DNA of 64,000 nt from Chrysemys picta bellii (GCF_011386835.1 NC_088799.1:72559302-72623301); one strand, 5' to 3'; shown: positions 1 to 10,560, numbered from the stretch's first letter. Program-made: numbers and translations. Notes: a model not told the origin generated them from the letters alone.

Positions 1-1370
1 GTTGATGATACTGAAGACTCCTCTAATCATATTCACACCATTGGAGCCTGCATAGCAGCAACCCACAATGTTGTGTTTTACTCCTCCAAACGTAACAACT
101 CTAGAGGAAAGGACAGTTAATTCTGCATGCTCTATTCTTTGATCTTTCTGTTGAAACTTCTAACAAGCAGGGTAATTAGTACCAGTTGTGGGGATAATTT
201 TTGTTGTGGACAGCTGACCAGCAATAAAGGGGCTGAGACCCTGCCCTCATTCCACATAGGCACCAACTAGATCTCAGGTGTCAGGGATTGGCTCATTACT
301 GATCTGGACTAGATTAGAACAGACTAGCTAGATGAAGAGGTTTAAAGTCCTATTATCAATCCTGCTAGCTATCCAGTCCTCCAACGTAAAGACTTCTGCT
401 TCAATAAAAAATGGTAACGTTCAAATAATTATGTTTGAATCATCTGATACATTATTGTAGGACAAAAGATATTTATATACCAAAATGATGTAGTGTAAGT
501 GAATAATTCCAGCAGAAAAGAGATTGCTATTTAACATTCACATGAATCATACTGTGACCCAGGAACTTTTAATTTCAAAATAATGTTGATAATTTATTGG
601 GCAGGGAGAAATTTGTTCTAGCACAAAACGATCTGAGAAAAAGATGAGATCAAGAGATGGCTTAGCAGAGAATATGAAATCTAGACAAGATATATGGTGG
701 TGCGCTTGACTACAGAAGAGTGAAAGAGGTTCAGCCTATAGTGGATACCTCTGAACAAAAGCTTTTTGGGGAAGGCTGATAGTTGCCTGTTAGATTTGCT
801 TCAGAACTAGTGATTCTGAATGTTTTAGATGCTGCAGTTCCCGGCAAAACTAACTTCCTCTTATATAAAGCACTGATGATTAGCAAATGCTATAACAACA
901 TCTATGTTAATAAAAGGCATAGTTTCCAGGAATAATCTGAGACTGTATTAGCCCCACACATTTTGCTTGTGTAGACTGCAGATGTCTGGGGCTTACTCCT
1001 TATACTTGACCCCTTCCAAACTTCTCAGGCACAGTGTGGACTGCATCTTTATAGTTTGTCTCATGGAGAGTTTCCTTCTAGTCATACAACAGTGAGTCCT
1101 CCTACCCTCCCAGTCACGATTATACAGATTATCTGCCCTCCTATTCACAATTGCATAGCATCCTCATGGCAACTCTGCCAGTTGTTTACATTGAAAGGTA
1201 GCATTAAAGACACACACGTGCATAGTTAACTTGTCTTTAGTGCAGTAGGCTGTTGTTTTTGACAAAAGTTATTCATACTGTCTCCTTTCAGTCTTCATTT
1301 CATCACCTCCCCCATCTCTCTCTCACCACACAGGTTTCCACTTCTTCCTTGACAGACTCTTCCACAATAA
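1..1370. other. Unannotated AT-rich stretch
   Basis: I see no gene, RNA gene or recognisable repeat. Both strands carry frequent stops and there is no exon-like frame. It is probably ordinary intergenic or intronic DNA or repeat decayed beyond recognition. Confidence 0.5.
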
Positions 1371-1430
1371 GAGCCTGATTCAAAGCCCCTGGAAAGACTT
1401 CCATCACATTCAATGGGCTTTGGAACAGGA
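1371..1430. repeat. Short palindromic dispersed motif (CCATTGA-TCAATGG type)
   Basis: The segment begins GCCTGATTCAAAGCCC and ends CAATGGGCTTTGGAACAGG, so its two halves are imperfect reverse complements. The same design recurs at 8371-8430 and, more weakly, elsewhere in this window. I recall this as a common ancient repeat of turtles, crocodilians and birds, but I cannot name the family. It is non-coding. Confidence 0.5.
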
Positions 1431-1465
1431 ACTCAGCTCGATATGGGGAAGTTTTAGCTGATATT

Positions 1466-1696
1466 GCCTAGTGGGTGCAGCACTGGATTGTGATTCAGGA
1501 AACTCAGGTTTCTAGCCTTGACTTTGCCCTTGGCCTTGACTTTGCCTCTTGGGTGACCTTGAGCAAATCTTTTTGCCTTTTTGTGCCTTAGTTTTCCCAT
1601 CTGTAGAATGGGGATGATGATACTGCCCTCCTTTGTGAAAGCACTTGGAGGTCTACTGATGAAAAGTGCTATGTAAGAGGTAGGTGTTATTATTGA
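1466..1696 (+). mobile_element. MIR-type SINE (CORE-SINE)
   Basis: This is an ancient tRNA-derived SINE, mobilised by L2-type LINEs in early amniotes. The order matches the family: a 'GTGGGTGCAGCACTGGATTG' head, a 'GGGTGACCTTGAGCAAATC' core, then 'TTTTCCCATCTGTAGAATGG' and a tail near 'GTGCTATGTAAGAGGTAGG'. A small internal duplication of 'CCTTGACTTTGCC' lies at about 1515-1550. Divergence is high and no target duplication is visible. I regard it as a fossil with no present function. Confidence 0.85.
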
Positions 1697-1699
1697 ATT

Positions 1700-2655
1700 C
1701 AGACATATTTGTGAGACACCCAGACACTGTGTTGATTAGGACCTTCTCAGTGCCCAGATAGTTGCATGAATAATTATTCCATCTTGTTTTCATCCTTATA
1801 ACTTTTATTTGTAAAATTTAAGCAACACATCTCCAGAGATGCTCAGCTTCCAATTCTGTTTCAAAACACCAATGTTGCCTTGTCTGATAAAACAAATAAG
1901 ACAGGACAGAAATTTGTATTTATTTATTTCATTTGCCTGCCTTTAAAAGAAAACAAATCTTGATTTGAGATCCCTATTCTAGGCTTGATGTAGTGTTGTA
2001 TTACAATACATGTTTGTGGTAATATAGCTCTCTTTAAGGAGAATGTACTGTAGAGCATACCTATAAAGAAGATGGGAATATTACTTTGCATTACATCTTT
2101 TGGTTATATGCCTGCTTGGTGAAACTGAAGATTAAAAGAAGGCAAAGCAATCAAAAACTACTATAGATTAATCTGGTTCCTCTTCATTTTCATTTATTTT
2201 TTAAATGTTGGAATCAGTTAACAGTTGTCATTTTTAACAGATGCCTTTGCTATTAGATCAATATTACTGTGAAAACAGCAGTCATATTATGTAGGTCAAT
2301 AAAATAATATTTGTAAAATTTAAACTATTGGCAGGTGTGCCTATATTTAGAGGTATCCAATAATGTCACAGATTGTTTGGCACATCTTCATTCTACTATT
2401 TTCTTTGTCAGAGATCTTGAGCAACATGTGTTTTGTTATGAAATGCTATACAGGAAAAACCTGGGCAATTTCCATACTGTAAGGGCCAGACGCCAGACTG
2501 CATACAGATGCTCAGGGGCAAGCAGGAAGTTTCCCAGCCCCAGCAATCCTTGCATGGAAGGGCAATGGCTGCCTGCAGCCACTTGCCCTGAATTTCTTGC
2601 ACTCTGCGGTTCACATTAATTGCTCAATCCCACTTTCTCCCCAGGACTTTGAAAA
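1700..2655. other. Unannotated AT-rich stretch
   Basis: No gene or repeat recognised. A 94-codon plus-strand frame at 2335-2619 resembles no known protein and has no splice-like or promoter context. Confidence 0.45.
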
Positions 2656-2659
2656 AGTG

Positions 2660-2775
2660 GCAGCTCCTAGGATTAGGGACCACATTTTTATTCTGTGTTT
2701 GTATAGAGCCTAGCACAGTGGGATCTGGTCTGTAACTAGGGCTTCTAGGTGCTTACTAAAAATAATAATAAGAGA
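2660..2775 (+). repeat. L2-like LINE 3' tail
   Basis: The segment contains 'TTCTGTGTTTGTATAGAGCC' followed by 'TAGCACAGTGGGATCTGGTC' and ends in an AATAATAATAA tract. This resembles the 3' end shared by L2-clade LINEs and the SINEs they mobilise. Related tails lie at 15340, 18435, 48790 and 49015. Only the tail is present, as expected for extreme 5' truncation. Confidence 0.65.
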
Positions 2776-2908
2776 AAGTTTGGGACCCATGCCCATTCCC
2801 TGCCTCACCATTCTGCAGAGCAGGGCTAGCATGCTAGTGAAAGCAATCTGAGCCACTTTTGAAGAGCTGGTACCAGTGAATTAAGCTCCCTAAAGCTGTT
2901 GCCTATAT

Positions 2909-3090
2909 AAGATTTTCAAAGAAGACTAGTGACTTAGGGTGACTTAATTTTGGGGTACCTCAATGAAGATACCCTAAAAGGGCCTGATTTTCACAAAGTG
3001 TTGAAAATTTGGCCTCGGAAAACCAGGCACATTTTAAGGAGTTTCTAGTTAGTCACCCAAAATCACTGGTCATTTTAAAAAATCTTAGCC
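2909..3090. repeat. Fold-back dispersed repeat, family A
   Basis: The left arm reads GATTTTCAAAGAAGACTAGT and the right arm ACTGGTCATTTTAAAAAATC, which are near reverse complements. The interior carries 'GGGCCTGATTTTCAC', which also has an inverted partner. A second copy is at 29290-29440. The class is unknown. The arms suggest either a MITE-like DNA element or an old inverted retroposition product. Confidence 0.55.
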
Positions 3091-3384
3091 ACTTTGTCTT
3101 CCATCCAAAACCAATCTGAAGCTTTCATAAAATACTCCAAATAGGTAAATAGTTTTTTTTGTGTCTTTAAATCCTTTTGTGTCTTCATATCTAAGGGTGC
3201 TATGAATATCTGAGGTGAGGAGAGCAATTGGGGAGATGCTGATAGTCCTTTTACTTACAATGAGCTAGAATAAGCTATTAAGTACAGGGGGAGAAGGCAA
3301 GTCCCCAGTTAAGGATGGGTTTTTAAAATGCAGATGATTGCTTCTCTAGCAGAAATGTGTAATTAAATATTCATTAGAAACAGA

Positions 3385-3485
3385 GTCAGATTCTGATCTC
3401 TGTTACACCCATGTAAAAACTAGAGTTAGTCCATTGTTTTTAATGGAGTTTCTCTCCATTTACATCAATATAACTGAGAAGCTGT
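3385..3485. repeat. Palindromic dispersed repeat (TTACACC...GGTGTAA family)
   Basis: The order is TCAGATTCTGATCTC, TTACACCCATGTAAA, TCCATTG, then TAATGGAG, CATTTACATC and TAACTGAGA. Each left block has an inverted partner on the right, so the whole unit is a decayed palindrome of about 100 bp. Copies of the same family are seen at 45262-45335, 51482-51547 and 57408-57452. Confidence 0.6.
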
Positions 3486-3851
3486 CCTCAACTACTGATA
3501 AAAGTTGAGTTTTGTTTTAGTACATCAATGAGAAGACTAAACTGCCAAGATGGTTCCAAGGCCAGAAGGGACCATTGTGATCATCTACTTTGACCTCCTA
3601 TATAACACATGCCATAGGACTTTCTCAAAATAATTCTTTGAACATTTCTTTGAGGAAAAACATCCAATCTCAATTTTAAAAAAGTGTCAGTCATGGAGAA
3701 TCCATGATGACCTTTGGTAAATTGTGCCAATAGTTAATTACTCTCACTGTTAAAAAATGTACACCTTATTTCTGGTCTGACTATGTCTATCTTCAACTTC
3801 CAGCCACTGGATCACATTATACCTTTCTCTGTTAGTTTGAAGTGGCAATTA

Positions 3852-4064
3852 TTAAATACTTCTTCCCCATACAGGACCTGTAATCAAATCACCCCTTAAC
3901 TTTCTCCTTGTTAAGCTAAATAGATTGAGCTCCTTGAGTCTATTACTATAAGGCATGTTTTCTAATCCTTTAATCATTTTTGTGGGTCTTCTCTGAACCT
4001 CTTCCAGTTTATCAACATCCTTTTTGAATTGTGGACACCAGAACTGGACACAATATTCCAACAA
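3852..4064 (-). pseudogene. CR1 ORF2 relic, C-terminal region
   Basis: The 70-residue frame carries the CR1 C-terminal signature: '[20 protein letters not shown]' at residues 2-21, then '[12 protein letters not shown]' and 'RRKLRGDLI'. It follows the reverse transcriptase relic in the right order and strand but a different frame, so at least one indel separates them. Confidence 0.9.
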
Positions 4065-4094
4065 CAGTCATTCCAATGCCAAATACAGAAGTTT

Positions 4095-4502
4095 TTAAAT
4101 AATCTTTCTACTCCTAATCCTCCTTGTACATCCAAGGATTGCATTAGCCCTTTTGGCCACAGCATCACACTGGGAGATCATGTTCAGCTGATTATCTGCC
4201 CCCACTCCCAAATCTTTTTCACAGTCACTGCCTTCCAAGGTAGAATCCCCTATCATGTAAGTATGGGCTATGTCCTTTGTTCCTAGATGTATATATTTAC
4301 ATCTGGCCATACTAAAATGCATATTGTTTGCTTGTTCCCAGTTTACCAACAAATCCATATTGTTCTGTATCAGTGACCTGTCCTTTTCATTTTTTACTAC
4401 TCCGCCACTTTTTGTGCTATCTGCAAACTTTATCAGTGATGATTTTATGTTTTCTTTAAGGTAATTAATAAAAATATTATATAGTGTAGGGTCAAGAACC
4501 AA
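4095..4502 (-). pseudogene. CR1 ORF2 relic, reverse transcriptase palm and thumb
   Basis: The 135-residue frame aligns by eye with the CR1 reverse transcriptase. It has the 'PTLYNIFIN' block at residues 5-13, then 'IKFAD' and 'HLGTKD', and later 'CEKDLGV' and 'CDAVAKRANAILG'. The catalytic box, normally (Y/F)ADD, reads FADS here, so a metal-binding aspartate is lost. It is a fragment with no true start codon; the first Met is internal to the domain. The frame is broken relative to the next segment at 3852-4064. Confidence 0.9.
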
Positions 4503-4530
4503 TGCCTGTGGGATGCCACTGGAAACAGCA

Positions 4531-5009
4531 GTTCAGTGAAAATTCCCTGTTTATAATAGTCACAGGGGGAAATAAATACCTCTGTCTTTAGAACATGCCA
4601 TTCCCTGGAGTTCAGCAACATTGAGCTTTTGGGGGCTGAGTGTGTATGGGGGGTGGGGTGGGGGGAGGGGTGTTTCAAACTCCAAGTCCAGGTGTTATGC
4701 TTGAGTTTATTACTAATTAAAGGGGGGGGGGGCTTTCCTGCTCTTAAACCTATGTTCTCTTTGCTTTAATTGTATTCTATTTCCATGTAAGGATTTAAAC
4801 CATAATATAAGATTTAATAGTATTTTATTTCTGTTTGGTTATTTTTGTGATCAAAACATTTCAAGGAATATTGTTTTAGAGACCCCTTTTAATTGGGGGC
4901 ATATGTCCACTGCCAAAGCCAGCACCCTCACATGATGACTTAACCCTGGCATTTCACAGATTTATTGTGGGAAACATAATTCTCCTAATTGCAGTCTTGA
5001 CACCAGCTC
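4531..5009. other. Unassigned stretch with G-runs
   Basis: This follows the 5' break of the CR1. It holds a G-quadruplex candidate at 4648-4670 and an 11-base G-run at 4722-4732. No gene or repeat family recognised. Confidence 0.45.
4648..4670 (+). other. G-quadruplex-forming motif
   Basis: Four G-runs of 6, 4, 6 and 4 bases are separated by single T, T and A bases. This fits the canonical quadruplex pattern with one-base loops. No promoter or gene is nearby, so regulation is not implied. Confidence 0.7.
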
Positions 5010-5520
5010 AGACACAACCTAAAAGGCTGATGGGGGAAGGGGTTAATAACCTCTAACAGCTCCTTGCCAATGGGGATGGATTAGAACAGGCTAATTAGAT
5101 AAGAGAGAGAAGCCCTTGGGATATGCAGGAGGAACAGTTGAAAATGCAACAGGTTACAAATGAGGGTCAATTATCTTTAATTAGCAACTAGCTACCAGGT
5201 GTTTTGGGGTACATAGAAGGAGGACTATAAAAGTAGGAGGGTCATTTTGATTGCCTTTAGATTGATTTTAGATTTCAGTTAGAATAGGAATGCTGACTCT
5301 TCAGTCCGCGAAAATGCTCTGTTGGTTGAGCTATATTATCTACTTCACATCCTCTTATCCTAATAACCTACTTGACAGGACAAAGCGACTATAATTTGTA
5401 TGTAGGAAATTCTTTTTGTTTTTAGTAACCTGGGTTGAATTGCTCTATCTTAGTTATGTGCCCGGGAACCTCTAAGTAAGAATCCCTTAAAAACCTTTGT
5501 TGTGTTAAAAATTGGTAGTT
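5010..5520 (+). other. Unclassified segment, possibly LTR-like
   Basis: The stretch has a TATA-like box (TATAAAAG at 5226-5233) and mixed base composition unlike its flanks. It might be part of an old LTR or another dispersed repeat. No terminal TG/CA pair, target duplication or coding region supports this, so the call is tentative. Confidence 0.2.
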
Positions 5521-5758
5521 TTCCATGATATAGGTAAGCATTACCTCAGCATCATTGAGTTAACATACAACTAAAAAGGATCACTTTTAAAATAATGGAA
5601 AGGATGGAGAAGGCAGGGATGAGACTTCCTTTAAAGAAACCAGGAGCAATGACAAGCTGTTAGAAAGGAATGGTAACCAAAGTACATTAACTTACTAAAT
5701 TCATTTTAATTAAATCACTTTATGCTGCAGTTTAAAACTAGTAAATGTGTTGTTAGAC

Positions 5759-6970
5759 CAGGGGTCTCAAACATGCGACCCGCAGGGTGATTTTCTGCGG
5801 CCCGCAAGCCCTTCGCAGCCCCCCGGCTCTCCCCCAGCATTTACCAGAGCGGCGGCCGGACGTGCACCAGGAGCAGGGCATGCTCCCTGCCCTGCGCAGC
5901 TCCGGGAAGAGGCTGGAACATGGGGAACGGTGGGCGGAGGGGCTGTGTGTGGCTGTTACTTTAGGCAGCGCCCCCAGCAGCTCCAATTGGCCCGGAACGG
6001 GGATGCGCGGCTAATGGGAGCTGCTGGAGGTGGTGCCTCAAGCAACAGAAACACACAGCCCCTCTGCCCGCCCCCCCCCCCCCCCTTCCCCACGTTCCAG
6101 CCTCTTGCGGGGGCAGGGCAGACAGGCTGGCAGGGAGCCTGCCCTGCCCCTGGTACGCACCGGGCCAGATCCTGCCCACCAAACCGCCCTTGCAGCCGAA
6201 CCCCCTGCCCTCAGCCCCCGCCGGACCCTGCACCCCGACCCCCTGCCATACCCTGCACCCCTCCTGCACCCCGACCCCCCTGCCTCACCCCTCACCCTTC
6301 CTGCATCCCAACCCACTGCCCTGAGCCCCATGCTGCACCCCTCCTGCGCCCTGAACCCGCTGCCGCACCCCACACTCCTCTTGCACCCTGGCCCCTGCCC
6401 TGAGCCCCCTGCCACATCCTGCACCCGACCCCTTGCCATACCCTGTACCCCTCCTGGACCCCAACCCCTTGCCTCACCCCGCACCCCTCCTGCATCCCAA
6501 CCCACTGCCCTGAGCCCCATGCCGCACCCCTCTTGCATCCCGACCCCCTGCCCTGAGCCACCTGCCGCACCCCACACTCCTCTTGCACCCAACCCACTGC
6601 CCTGATCCCCCTGCTGCACCTTGCACCCCAACCCCCTGCCCTGAGCCCCTGCCGCACCCTGCACCCTGACCCCTTGCTGTACCCCTCACCCCTCCTGCAC
6701 CCCACTCCCTGCCCTGAGCCCCCACCACACCCCACACCCCTCCTGCACCTCCTGGGGGCAGGGAGGGGGAAGAGTTGGGGTGGGGATTTTGGGGAAGGGG
6801 TTGGAATGGGGGCAGGGAAGAGGCGGGGCAGGGACAGGGCCTCATGGAAGGGGTGGAGTGGGGGCGGGGCCGAGGGCGGCGGGTGAGGGGGAGGTGTCAG
6901 TAATGCAGCCCTCAGGCCAATGTACTAGTCCTCATGTGGCCCTCATGGTCATTTGAGTTTGAGACCCCTG
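5759..6970. mobile_element. Non-autonomous hAT DNA transposon, complete
   Basis: The element is bounded by a perfect 14-bp terminal inverted repeat, CAGGGGTCTCAAAC at 5759-5772 and its complement at 6957-6970. An 8-bp target duplication flanks it: TGTTAGAC at 5751-5758 and TGTTAGAT at 6971-6978, one mismatch. TIRs beginning CAG with 8-bp duplications are the hallmark of hAT cut-and-paste transposons. There is no transposase, so it was moved in trans. The interior is very GC-rich and dominated by a C-rich minisatellite. The 1.2-kb GC island it makes could be mistaken for a CpG-island promoter. Confidence 0.92.
6190..6750 (+). repeat. C-rich minisatellite inside the hAT element
   Basis: Degenerate units such as CCCTGCACCCC, CTCCTGCACCCCGACCCC and CTGCCCTGAGCCCC repeat for over 500 bp. 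There is a higher-order period: the block CTGCATCCCAACCCACTGCC starts at 6301 and again at 6490 (189 bp apart), and TGCCGCACCCCACACTCC starts at 6361 and 6563. The strong strand asymmetry leaves all frames open on both strands. The long overlapping frames here, up to 218 codons, are therefore artefacts. Array length is likely variable between individuals. Confidence 0.85.
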
Positions 6971-6979
6971 TGTTAGATC

Positions 6980-7975
6980 ATGTGTTAGTCATCCCAACTC
7001 ACCGCTGCTGCTTCTCCTGCAGCTAGCTGAGACAACGATAGAATCCCAGGCTTCCAGCACTGCAGTTCTGTGCAGCAAACATTAAACAAAGATTTATTTC
7101 AAATGGAAGTTGTAATGTTTCACTTCCCTCATACTTTTTATTATAACTGAAATTACACAAATCTGTAACTTTCTTAGCAGTTCAGGTCTGGGTACAATTC
7201 TCTAGATGGTCTATTTGTACACAATGAGCAGTTAATCAGATATTTTGGCTAAACGTTTCAAGCCTCTTTTATGCCTCATCCTACTCTCAAAGGTACAATT
7301 CCATACATTAAATAGACATCAGGTTAATGGACTTTGGCAATCTGAAAATTACATCTCTAAATCTACTTTACATTTAGCTAAAGTGCATGATACCTATTTT
7401 CTTTAAAATAGGTCTATTAAAATCCAAGTAACATATTAAAATGACAGCAGTATATTTCAAATGTTCATTATGCTTGTAATATTTTCTGCCGTGGTTATCT
7501 AGATGGATAAACTAAATGCAGTTTATTCACACCAAATGAGAAAGTCAATCATCTTTAGAATATTAAAAACAACAACTTTTCTTGTGGTTTTCCTCATCCC
7601 TTCCAAACAAATACACTTTTAAATCCAGACAATTAACTCCTCAGGATGAAAAATAAAGAACAAATTAAAAAAACTCATGAATTTAACCCCTAAATAGCCA
7701 GGGCACATGGAATCCTCATCACCTGTGCCACTGTAACTTTCTGCTTGTGTGTTTTCTAACATGACATACCCACAGGATCTATAGAGAGATCTTTCAAATA
7801 ATAAAACAACTCTTAACCATTGCTGCTTTAGGGCAACTTCCCCATCATAACCTGCACTGTGGTAGTCCATGGAATATTTCAACTGTGCGGTTAGAATGAA
7901 GATTATAGTATAATAAGTAAATAAATCAAGAACTAGAATTTAGAAAATGAGAATAACAAAAGACATAACACTATT
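6980..7975. other. Unannotated AT-rich stretch
   Basis: No gene or recognisable repeat. Only short chance frames are present, such as 87 codons on the minus strand at 7619-7882, with no similarity I recognise. Confidence 0.45.
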
Positions 7976-7984
7976 TTTTTATAT

Positions 7985-8135
7985 AAGCGGTATTAAGCAT
8001 TTATATAGTTCCATATTTTCACAAGGTGCTTTACAGGGATTTAAAATAAAAACACCATCTCTGCTCCAAACAAAGCCTTGGTCCTGCAAACACTTACTTG
8101 CATGTGAGTAAAAATGTAATGTTACATGTTAATAC
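7985..8135 (-). repeat. Weak MIR-like 3' end and dispersed motif
   Basis: 'TTTATATAGTTCCATATTTT' followed by 'GGTGCTTTACAGGG' resembles the reverse complement of a MIR-type 3' region. It is followed by 'GGTCCTGCAAACACTTACTT' and 'GCATGTGAGTAAAA', which resemble another dispersed amniote motif. Highly decayed; assignment is tentative. Confidence 0.3.
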
Positions 8136-8370
8136 CATGCACAAATGTATGCAGGATTAGGGCCAAAGTAGACAAATGAAAGGGGTTTAGGGAATAAAAG
8201 GCAAAAGTTAAAATAAATATCGTGTTATACACAGAGTTATCTAGCCACTGAGTCATAGGCATTCTAATATTTGTGAAGAGACTGACAAGTGGGGAGGAAT
8301 TGGCCACAAAGGATTTGGAAGCCAAGGCAAAATGAATAGCGTAAGAGAAGACTTTCGTGAAGACATTTGG

Positions 8371-8430
8371 AGTCTGATCAAAAGCCCATTAAAGCCAACA
8401 GAAAGACTCCCATTGGCTTTGGAACAGGTC
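8371..8430. repeat. Short palindromic dispersed motif
   Basis: The pattern is GTCTGATCAAAAGCCCATT, GACTCCCATTGGC, then TTTGGAACAGGTCC. It has the same layout as 1371-1430, with the outer GATCAAAAGC paired against GCTTTGGAAC. Confidence 0.5.
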
Positions 8431-8439
8431 CTTTGTTCA

Positions 8440-9315
8440 CAGAATGAGGACTGTCATTCCAGAGAGCTGCATAAAAGAGGCATTGTTGCATCAGATAGAA
8501 ACATTTTAAATGTCCACTCAGAACTTTTTCACTGATACAAGAATATTGCATTCAGAGTAATACATTTCTGTTTAAATACTGCATAACTCTACTAACACCA
8601 ACAGCGATAAGAGAAAATGGGATTACGTGTAATCTTAATTTAGGTAATACAGACAATGAGATGACACCTCCCCCTCTCCTCCTGCTACACATTCGTGCAC
8701 TACCTCCAATTATGAGAAGGAACAGGAACTACACAGTCCTCAGACTCATGCAGCCACTTCGGGGGGGTGGGGGAGGGGAAGAAGAGAACACCTATGTTGT
8801 GTTGCTATCCTAGTGATAAGTATATAGCAGTGTTATAGTTAAATTCCTCCACTAATTCAATAAAGAGAGAGACAGACAAAAGAATAGCTTCCTTTGTGAA
8901 ATTTTCCTGCCAGCAGCCACTGCGGTATCTCAATTAGAGAAACAGATACTGAAGAGCATATACAGTAGAAAATTTAGACTGACCCTCTTTTCCCTGATGA
9001 AGTTTTCTGTTACTAGGTCCAAGGTGTGTTTAAATCAAGGAAACTATATATAATAAAAATATAGCATATTGGTGTGAAAAGTATAGCAGCACTTTATATA
9101 ATCTCTCAAAAAAAGTCAGGCTAATAAGTTTTATAATAAGTCATGCTAATAGAATGGAAATGGAAAAGGAAGTAAACGTAGTAAAAAAAAAAAAAGTGTA
9201 ATAAATACATAGGAAGAAGCCTGACACTGAAGACTGTAACACAGAGACAAGACTGATGACTATCTCTGAGGTTCCATTCCTGTGAGTTGTTGGGTGCTCT
9301 TAAAATCTGTTAGAG
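8440..9315. other. Unannotated stretch with homopolymer tracts
   Basis: It contains G-runs at 8761-8778 (7, 5 and 4 G separated by T and A) and a poly-A tract at 9183-9195. No gene or repeat family recognised. Confidence 0.4.
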
Positions 9316-9496
9316 CAGTGGTGGGCAACCTGCGGCCCGCAGGCCACACAGGGCCCCTCAGGGTAATCTGCTGGCGGGCCACGAGACAGCTTGTTTACAT
9401 CGAACATCCGTAGGCACAGCTGCCCGCAGCTCCCATTGGCTGGGCTGGTTGATGTAAACAAACTGTCTCGCGGCTCACGAGCGGATTACCGTGAGG
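9316..9496. mobile_element. hAT MITE, 3'-truncated
   Basis: It starts CAGTGGTGGGCAACCTGCGG at 9316, a hAT-type end. The arms GGTAATCTGCTGGCGGGCCA and GAGCGGATTACC, together with 'CTTGTTTACATC' and 'GATGTAAACAA', make an internal fold-back. The expected matching right terminus (reverse complement of GTGGGCAACCTGCGG) is missing. The element stops where the next fold-back repeat begins at about 9498, so its right end was lost or displaced there. Confidence 0.8.
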
Positions 9497-9497
9497 G

Positions 9498-9855
9498 TAA
9501 TCTGTTGGTGAGAGAGACAAGTTTTCAAGCTACATGGAGCTCTTCTTCAGGTCTGGGAAAAGTACTCCTACCATCACAGCTAAATACAAGATTGAACCAG
9601 ATAGTTAACATAAGTAGTTAGCACATATTCTAAGGGACCATTCAAGGTGAAAGAATATGTGCTAACTATTTATGCTAAACTATGTTTGATCTTGTATTTA
9701 GCTGTGACACTCTGAGCACCTTTCCAAGATCTGAAGAGCATTGTGTAGCTCAAAACTTGTCTCTCTCACCAGCAGAAGTTGGTTCAATAAAACATATTAC
9801 CTCACTATGCTTATCTCTCTAATGTCCCGAGACCGACACTGCTACAACAACTCTG
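9498..9855. mobile_element. Large fold-back element, family B
   Basis: The left arm (9502-9632) begins CTGTTGGTGAGAGAGACAAG. The right arm (9651-9775) ends CTTGTCTCTCTCACCAGCAG, and the two are imperfect reverse complements over about 125 bp around a loop of about 20 bp. Only the right side continues into an outer tail, 'AGTTGGTTCAATAAAACATA' through 'GAGACCGACACTGCTACAAC'. I recognise the sequence as a common turtle repeat but cannot assign its class. No coding capacity. Confidence 0.75.
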
Positions 9856-10480
9856 TATCCTTAAAAGCTTTTGTCTTTAATAGGAGTTAAGCACACTTAG
9901 TACATTGCAAGATTGGGTTTTTTGCAGAGTTAGGTTTCCATTTTCATTGCTTCAGGGAAGAAGAAAACTATAAATATATTTTTTAAAAATCTAAAAGTAA
10001 ACCATGTCTTGTTTTTCTCTACCCAATAGTGCACTGATTTAGTTATCTGAGATAACTGTTACTGAAACTGTTATGAAAACTTGTAGGAGGGAAATTATAA
10101 GTATCTCATTGAAACAGTACCAGCACAACCCTCCGAGTACCAAACAGCAATAGCTAGATCTTTATAAACACTCTCTAGGATGAAACTAAACCTTCCTCAC
10201 TCCCACCTCAACTGTGGGGAGCAGCAGAGGTTAACTTAAGCAACTAGGCTGAGAGCAGCTCTTCATTTCTGGAAAAAAAAAAGAGGTATTAATTCAAAAG
10301 GCCTCCCCAGCATAAAATCTGGCTCTAGAAAGAACAGATGGAAAAATATATGGAGTTGTGAGATGACCGGATTAGTGCACATATTGCTGGATAGTTCTGA
10401 CTCATGCAATATGGAAAGATAGTTGTATATGTAAAAGTCTCCATCAGCCACTCACACTATAGCTTCCATCCAAATGATTT
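9856..10480. other. Unannotated stretch
   Basis: No gene or repeat recognised; only short chance frames. Confidence 0.4.
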
Positions 10481-10560
10481 ATAAGCCTAATGTATACATT
10501 TGAGGCCACAATTTATTATATAAACCTAATGTAAAACTTTTGAGGCCACAATTTATTATA
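10481..10560 (+). repeat. Two-copy 40-bp tandem duplication
   Basis: Units 10481-10520 and 10521-10560 share CCTAATGTA and then TTTGAGGCCACAATTTATTA. They differ at a handful of positions near the start, so this is an old duplication. Two copies without unique spacers exclude a CRISPR array. Confidence 0.85.

Larger units (their letters stand above)
3549..4530 (-). mobile_element. CR1 LINE, 5'-truncated 3' half
   Basis: CR1 is the dominant non-LTR retrotransposon of turtles, birds and crocodilians. Read on the minus strand, this copy starts inside the reverse transcriptase domain near 4530. It runs through the ORF2 C-terminus and ends in the CR1 3' terminus at about 3549, where the plus strand reads CCAAGGCCAGAAGGGACC. 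Truncation at the 5' end is typical of CR1 target-primed insertion. The coding remnants are listed separately. Frameshifts and a changed active site mean it cannot move. Confidence 0.93.

Noticed and set aside
5747..6886. Long overlapping open frames (up to 218 codons) on both strands
   Set aside because: They lie in a GC-rich transposon and C-rich minisatellite that lacks stop codons in all frames; the translations are proline, alanine or glycine repeats without domains.
5790..6890. CpG-island-like promoter
   Set aside because: The GC island coincides exactly with a hAT transposon bounded by TIRs and a target duplication, and no gene follows.
10481..10560. CRISPR-like direct repeats
   Set aside because: Only two adjacent units without spacers, in vertebrate DNA.
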